This document shows, one piece after another, positions 14,416-16,716 of a stretch of 16,716 bases of DNA. The stretch lies in assembly GCA_023250495.1 (NCBI GenBank), contig JAHFAP010000043.1, forward strand, positions 1 to 16,716, read 5' to 3'. Every line of letters begins with the position of its first letter. Position 1 is the stretch's first letter. A program made the position numbers and the translations under genes. Below the pieces are notes generated by a model. It was not told the DNA's origin. It searched no databases and saw nothing but the letters and a program-made list of their open reading frames with translations. Source of the stretch: Deltaproteobacteria bacterium (GTDB taxonomy: Bacteria > Desulfobacterota > Binatia > UBA9968).

Positions 14416-14829
14416 ATGGCCGCAAAAAAGAAAACCCGTTTCCCAAAGTCTATACCGGCTCTGGCACGCGCCCAGAGGGTCACGGAGTGGGCTTCTGGCT
14501 TCGGCTTCGATTGGCCATCCGTTGATCCTGTCTGGAATAAAATCGCAGAGGAATGGGACGAGCTTAAGACGGCCGTATCTTCCAGAGACAAGAACCGCAT
14601 CAGCGAAGAGACGGGAGACCTGCTCCTTTCGCTGGTGAATCTCTCGCGTTTTCTGAACGTCGAGGCGGAACATGCTCTGTCCGAAGCCGTCGATCGCTTT
14701 CTCCGGCGCTTCGCTTACGTAGAGACTAAGATCCAGGCCCGAGGGAAAGCTCTGTCTGAGGCGACTCTGGAGGAGATGGATGCCTTCTGGGAAGAGGCGA
14801 AGAGAGCGGAGCGTTTTAAGCAGCCATGA
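14416..14829 (+). CDS. Single-domain MazG-type nucleotide pyrophosphohydrolase
   Basis: MazG enzymes hydrolyse (d)NTPs to NMP and pyrophosphate, cleaning damaged or surplus nucleotides. This 137-residue protein carries the metal-binding residues of one all-alpha domain: Glu45, Glu46 and Glu49 (KIAEEWDEL), then Glu65 and Asp68 (SEETGDLLLSLVNLSRFL), followed by RFLRRFAYVETK and the closing TLEEMDAFWEEAK. All these blocks correspond to the C-terminal domain of two-domain MazG (about 270 residues), whose linker IPALxRAQR is also present at residues 13-21. The N-terminal domain is missing and the 143 bp upstream does not encode it, so this is a half-length MazG with an apparently intact active site. 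Its end overlaps the next gene by four bases (ATGA), implying translational coupling. No ribosome binding site is evident. Despite the name, it is not a toxin-antitoxin component. Confidence 0.9.
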   Translation: MAAKKKTRFPKSIPALARAQRVTEWASGFGFDWPSVDPVWNKIAEEWDELKTAVSSRDKNRISEETGDLLLSLVNLSRFLNVEAEHALSEAVDRFLRRFAYVETKIQARGKALSEATLEEMDAFWEEAKRAERFKQP

Positions 14830-15803
14830 GTAGGTCTCAACTTCGCATTGTGTTTCTCGACGCCGCGACCTTCGGCGACGTTTCACTTGACCGCTTCACA
14901 GCACAGTGGAATTGTTCTGTTCATGCGCTCACGAAGCCTACCGAAGTCCTGCAACGCATCGAAGGCTCCCCCGTAGTCATCACCAATAAAGTCGTGCTGG
15001 ATAGGTCGATTCTGGATTCACCCGAGGCCGCCGATCTCAAGCTGATTGCCGTGGCTGCCACAGGAACTGACAACGTAGACCTCGAGGCTGCCCGAAATCG
15101 CGGGATACGTGTATGCAACGTGCCGGGATACGCTGCGCAATCGGTGGCCCAGTTCACTATCGCTCTAATCCTGGAACTTGCGACGCGCGTCGGTGGATAC
15201 GGACAGATTGTTCGCCAGGGCGCGTGGGAGAAAAGCCCGATGTATACTCGGATCGACTTCTCCACCGTCGAGCTTTCCGGTAAGAAACTGGGGATCGTTG
15301 GCTACGGCAACATCGGCCGTAGAGTCGCGGAGATGGCCCGTGGGTTGGGCATGGAGGTTTTGATTTCAGCGCGGCCCGGCTCCGCAGGCCCTCTATCAGC
15401 AGGCCGCCGTGCTCTCGATGACGTGCTGGCATCGTCGGATTTCGTATCGCTTCACTGTCCTCTCACCCCGAATACAAAAAACATCATCGACGGCCGCGCA
15501 CTGGCGCTCATGAAGCCGACCGCCTTTCTCATCAATACCGCGCGCGGCGCGCTGGTCGACGAGGCGGCGCTGATCAAGGCTCTTCGCGAGAAGCAATTGG
15601 CCGGGGCGGCGCTCGACGTGATCTCCCGCGAGCCACCGCCGGCGGATCACCCGGTTATCAGAGCAGCCAAAGAACTGGACAACTTGTTGGTCACTCCCCA
15701 CTGCGCCTGGAGCACGCGCGAAGCGCGCGAACGTTTGATGAATGAAGTGCTGGAAAATATCGTAGCCTTTACTGAAGGCAAGGATAGAAACCGTATCGTC
15801 TGA
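14826..15803 (+). CDS. NAD(P)-dependent D-2-hydroxyacid dehydrogenase, glycerate dehydrogenase/hydroxypyruvate reductase type
   Basis: Reversibly reduces a 2-keto acid such as hydroxypyruvate to the D-2-hydroxyacid. In 325 residues it shows the family architecture: a substrate-binding part (1-103 and about 295-325) around a Rossmann domain. Visible are GTDNVDLEAARNRGIRVCNV (80-99), the dinucleotide motif GYGNIG (159-164), catalytic Arg240 (NTARGALVDE), Glu269 (SREPPPADHP) and His292 (TPHCAWST). The TPHxAWxT ending and ALDVISREPP resemble glycerate dehydrogenases more than phosphoglycerate dehydrogenases, and there is no ACT domain. At the end of the second Rossmann strand it reads LISARPG, lacking the Asp typical of strict NAD users, so NADP use is possible. 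The start overlaps the MazG-like stop by four bases, which fixes it. Exact substrate uncertain. Confidence 0.9.
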   Translation: MSRSQLRIVFLDAATFGDVSLDRFTAQWNCSVHALTKPTEVLQRIEGSPVVITNKVVLDRSILDSPEAADLKLIAVAATGTDNVDLEAARNRGIRVCNVPGYAAQSVAQFTIALILELATRVGGYGQIVRQGAWEKSPMYTRIDFSTVELSGKKLGIVGYGNIGRRVAEMARGLGMEVLISARPGSAGPLSAGRRALDDVLASSDFVSLHCPLTPNTKNIIDGRALALMKPTAFLINTARGALVDEAALIKALREKQLAGAALDVISREPPPADHPVIRAAKELDNLLVTPHCAWSTREARERLMNEVLENIVAFTEGKDRNRIV

Positions 15804-15819
15804 GGTAGCAGGTTCTTTA

Positions 15820-15839
15820 GAAGCCCGTGGCTTCGGGCT
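15820..15839. other. Overlapping alternative hairpins after the dehydrogenase gene
   Basis: Two mutually exclusive perfect 6-bp stems can form: GAAGCC/GGCTTC (15820-15825 with 15829-15834) and AGCCCG/CGGGCT (15822-15827 with 15834-15839). They lie 17 bp past the stop codon at 15803. No T-run follows on the plus strand, so a classical intrinsic terminator is not supported; a weak or factor-assisted stop is possible. Confidence 0.35.
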
Positions 15840-15898
15840 GCCAGCGGAACCCGGGGATCTCGGCACGCACTTCGTACTCTTCTTGAACTGCGTAAGCC

Positions 15899-15920
15899 AT
15901 TGTGGTATGGGTTACACAAT
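15899..15920. promoter_or_regulatory. Candidate operator of the toxin-antitoxin operon
   Basis: A perfect 6-bp inverted repeat, ATTGTG (15899-15904) and CACAAT (15915-15920) with a 10-bp spacer, lies 17 bp upstream of the antitoxin ATG. RHH antitoxins usually repress their own operon by binding inverted repeats at this place. The link is inferred from position. Confidence 0.4.
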
Positions 15921-15937
15921 TATTTGCGGTATGCAGT

Positions 15938-16201
15938 ATGGCTAAAAGCAAGGCAAAGAAAATCATCCAAGTGCCGATCGAGGACGAGCTATTGGGGCGT
16001 ATCGACGCCACGGCAGGTATAGTTGCCGAGAGTCGCGCCGCTTTCATTCGGGAGGCCTGCAAACAGCGCTTGAAGAGCTTTGAGACTAAAGAGCTGGACC
16101 GCCGGTACCTGGAAGGGTATCGAAAAAAACCGGAAGACCTAGACTGGGCCGAGGCTTCGGTCAAACTGCTTTCCAAACGGCTGCCAAAAGAAAAATGGTA
16201 A
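15938..16201 (+). CDS. Ribbon-helix-helix antitoxin of a MazEF-type pair
   Basis: An 87-residue antitoxin. The N-terminal part has the RHH DNA-binding pattern: a basic lead (AKSKAKK), the beta strand IIQVPIEDELLGRID, then helices with SRAAFIREACKQRLKSF. The C-terminal tail, LDRRYLEGYRKKPEDLDWAE, ending in a short SKRLPKEKW helix, is the segment that in this family binds and blocks the toxin; the LDRRYxEGY and DWAEA pattern recurs in antitoxins paired with MazF/PemK. The ATG at 15938 is chosen because it starts right before the RHH strand. The frame is open back to a GTG at 15902, but that would run through the candidate operator. The toxin begins immediately after the stop codon. Probably autoregulated. 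Confidence 0.88.
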   Translation: MAKSKAKKIIQVPIEDELLGRIDATAGIVAESRAAFIREACKQRLKSFETKELDRRYLEGYRKKPEDLDWAEASVKLLSKRLPKEKW

Positions 16202-16516
16202 ATGAAGCGCGGTGAGGTTTGGTGGGTTGAGATGCCACCACCGGCCGGGCGGCGACCAGCGGTGCTCTTAAGCCGGGATTCAGCCTACCGCGTGCGGGCG
16301 GCCGTTACCGTTGCGCCGATAACGCGTACCATACGTAACATACCTGTGGAGGTTCTCCTAGATCAAAACGACGGCATGCCCACCCGTTGCGTTGTGAACC
16401 TGGACGATATTACGACTCTGCCCAAATCCCTTATTAAGCAGCGAATCACATCGCTGCCACCAGAGAGAATCCAGCAAATCGACGAGGCTATCCGTTTTGC
16501 CCTGGATCTAAGCTAG
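16202..16516 (+). CDS. mazF: MazF/PemK-family endoribonuclease toxin
   Basis: A 104-residue sequence-specific mRNA interferase. It begins with the MazF hallmark MKRGEVWWVEMPPPAGRRPAVLLS (strand one, then the RPAVxLS block) and continues with VTVAPITRTIRNIPVEVLL, then GMPTRCVVNLDDITTLPKSL, and a closing helix PERIQQIDEAIRFALDL. This is full length for the family and shows no lesion. Its ATG directly abuts the antitoxin TAA, so the two are co-translated. The pair makes a chromosomal type II toxin-antitoxin module that inhibits translation under stress or stabilises its locus. The RNA target sequence cannot be read from the protein. Confidence 0.92.
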   Translation: MKRGEVWWVEMPPPAGRRPAVLLSRDSAYRVRAAVTVAPITRTIRNIPVEVLLDQNDGMPTRCVVNLDDITTLPKSLIKQRITSLPPERIQQIDEAIRFALDLS

Positions 16517-16716
16517 CCTATTCTTTTCCCTTCATCCTTTCGCCTATCCCCACCAGCACGAATCACGGCTCTTATCCCACTTTCGCCTCTCGCCTCGTGC
16601 CTCACGCCTATTTCAGCCGGAGGCTGATCCGCCTCAGGAGGAGCCTCTGGCGGAGCCTATTGCCAAATGCCTGTTGCCTTTTTAATGAATTTGATAATCA
16701 TCTAGAAGGCTTCTCC
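16517..16716. repeat. Noncoding tail: 7-bp tandem repeats flanking a double-hairpin REP-like element
   Basis: No plausible gene is seen. Four units of about CNCGCCT occupy 16582-16609 and four units of about NNTGCCT occupy 16652-16679. Between them is a double hairpin: TCAGCC/GGCTGA (16613-16618 and 16622-16627, 3-base loop) directly followed by TCCGCC/GGCGGA (16628-16633 and 16649-16654) with an inner GAGG/CCTC stem. The stretch between the two repeat sets is 42 bp, six times seven, so the 7-bp phase is kept. Octamers CCCTTCAT and CCTTTCGC at 16528-16543 match the set at 985-1008 in reverse complement. Confidence 0.6.

Noticed and set aside
15817..15900. A 27-codon minus-strand frame (MAYAVQEEYEVRAEIPGF) between the dehydrogenase and antitoxin genes
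   Set aside because: Very short, overlaps the hairpins, and has no ribosome binding site or recognised family.

Overview
The window looks like a chromosomal segment of an uncultivated Gram-negative bacterium. An MlaA-type envelope protein and a QseG-like lipoprotein point to an outer membrane. The gene repertoire (CoaBC, DUF4416, family 4 uracil-DNA glycosylase, NfeD/slipin, agmatine-route polyamine genes) and the moderately high GC resemble Deltaproteobacteria-like, Binatota or NC10/Rokubacteria genomes; that placement is an inference from gene content only. No phage, transposase, rRNA, tRNA or CRISPR array was seen.

Region 1 (1-5809, minus strand) is a compact housekeeping cluster transcribed right to left: coaBC (coenzyme A synthesis), a DUF4416 protein, an Fe-S uracil-DNA glycosylase, the membrane protease NfeD and its slipin partner, and queA (queuosine synthesis), which is cut by the window edge. 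Two spacers in this cluster hold degenerate short-period tandem repeats (8 bp and 9 bp).

Region 2 (about 5896-7119, plus strand) diverges from coaBC. It holds an MlaA/VacJ-family protein lacking a lipobox, followed by a decayed deoxyhypusine synthase-like gene with a frameshift and a lost C-terminus.

Region 3 (7252-14272, minus strand) may be one or two transcription units. An EamA transporter, a dienelactone hydrolase-family protein and the pair aguB/aguA (agmatine to putrescine) come first. A small unknown protein, RmuC, a GlrK/QseE-like sensor kinase and a QseG-like TPR lipoprotein follow. The response regulator (GlrR/QseF) expected next to the kinase is absent; the DHS remnant lies there instead on the other strand.

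Region 4 (14273-16716, plus strand) has a divergent control region with nested inverted repeats, a half-length MazG pyrophosphohydrolase translationally coupled to a glycerate/hydroxypyruvate-type D-2-hydroxyacid dehydrogenase, and a MazEF-type toxin-antitoxin pair. It ends in a noncoding tail with 7-bp tandem repeats around a double-hairpin element.

I found no clear new defence or biosynthetic system. The most unusual items are the family of decayed intergenic tandem repeats with gene-specific periods (7, 8 and 9 bp), the DHS pseudogene, the kinase/lipoprotein pair lacking its regulator, and the conserved unknown DUF4416 gene inside a DNA repair/CoA cluster.
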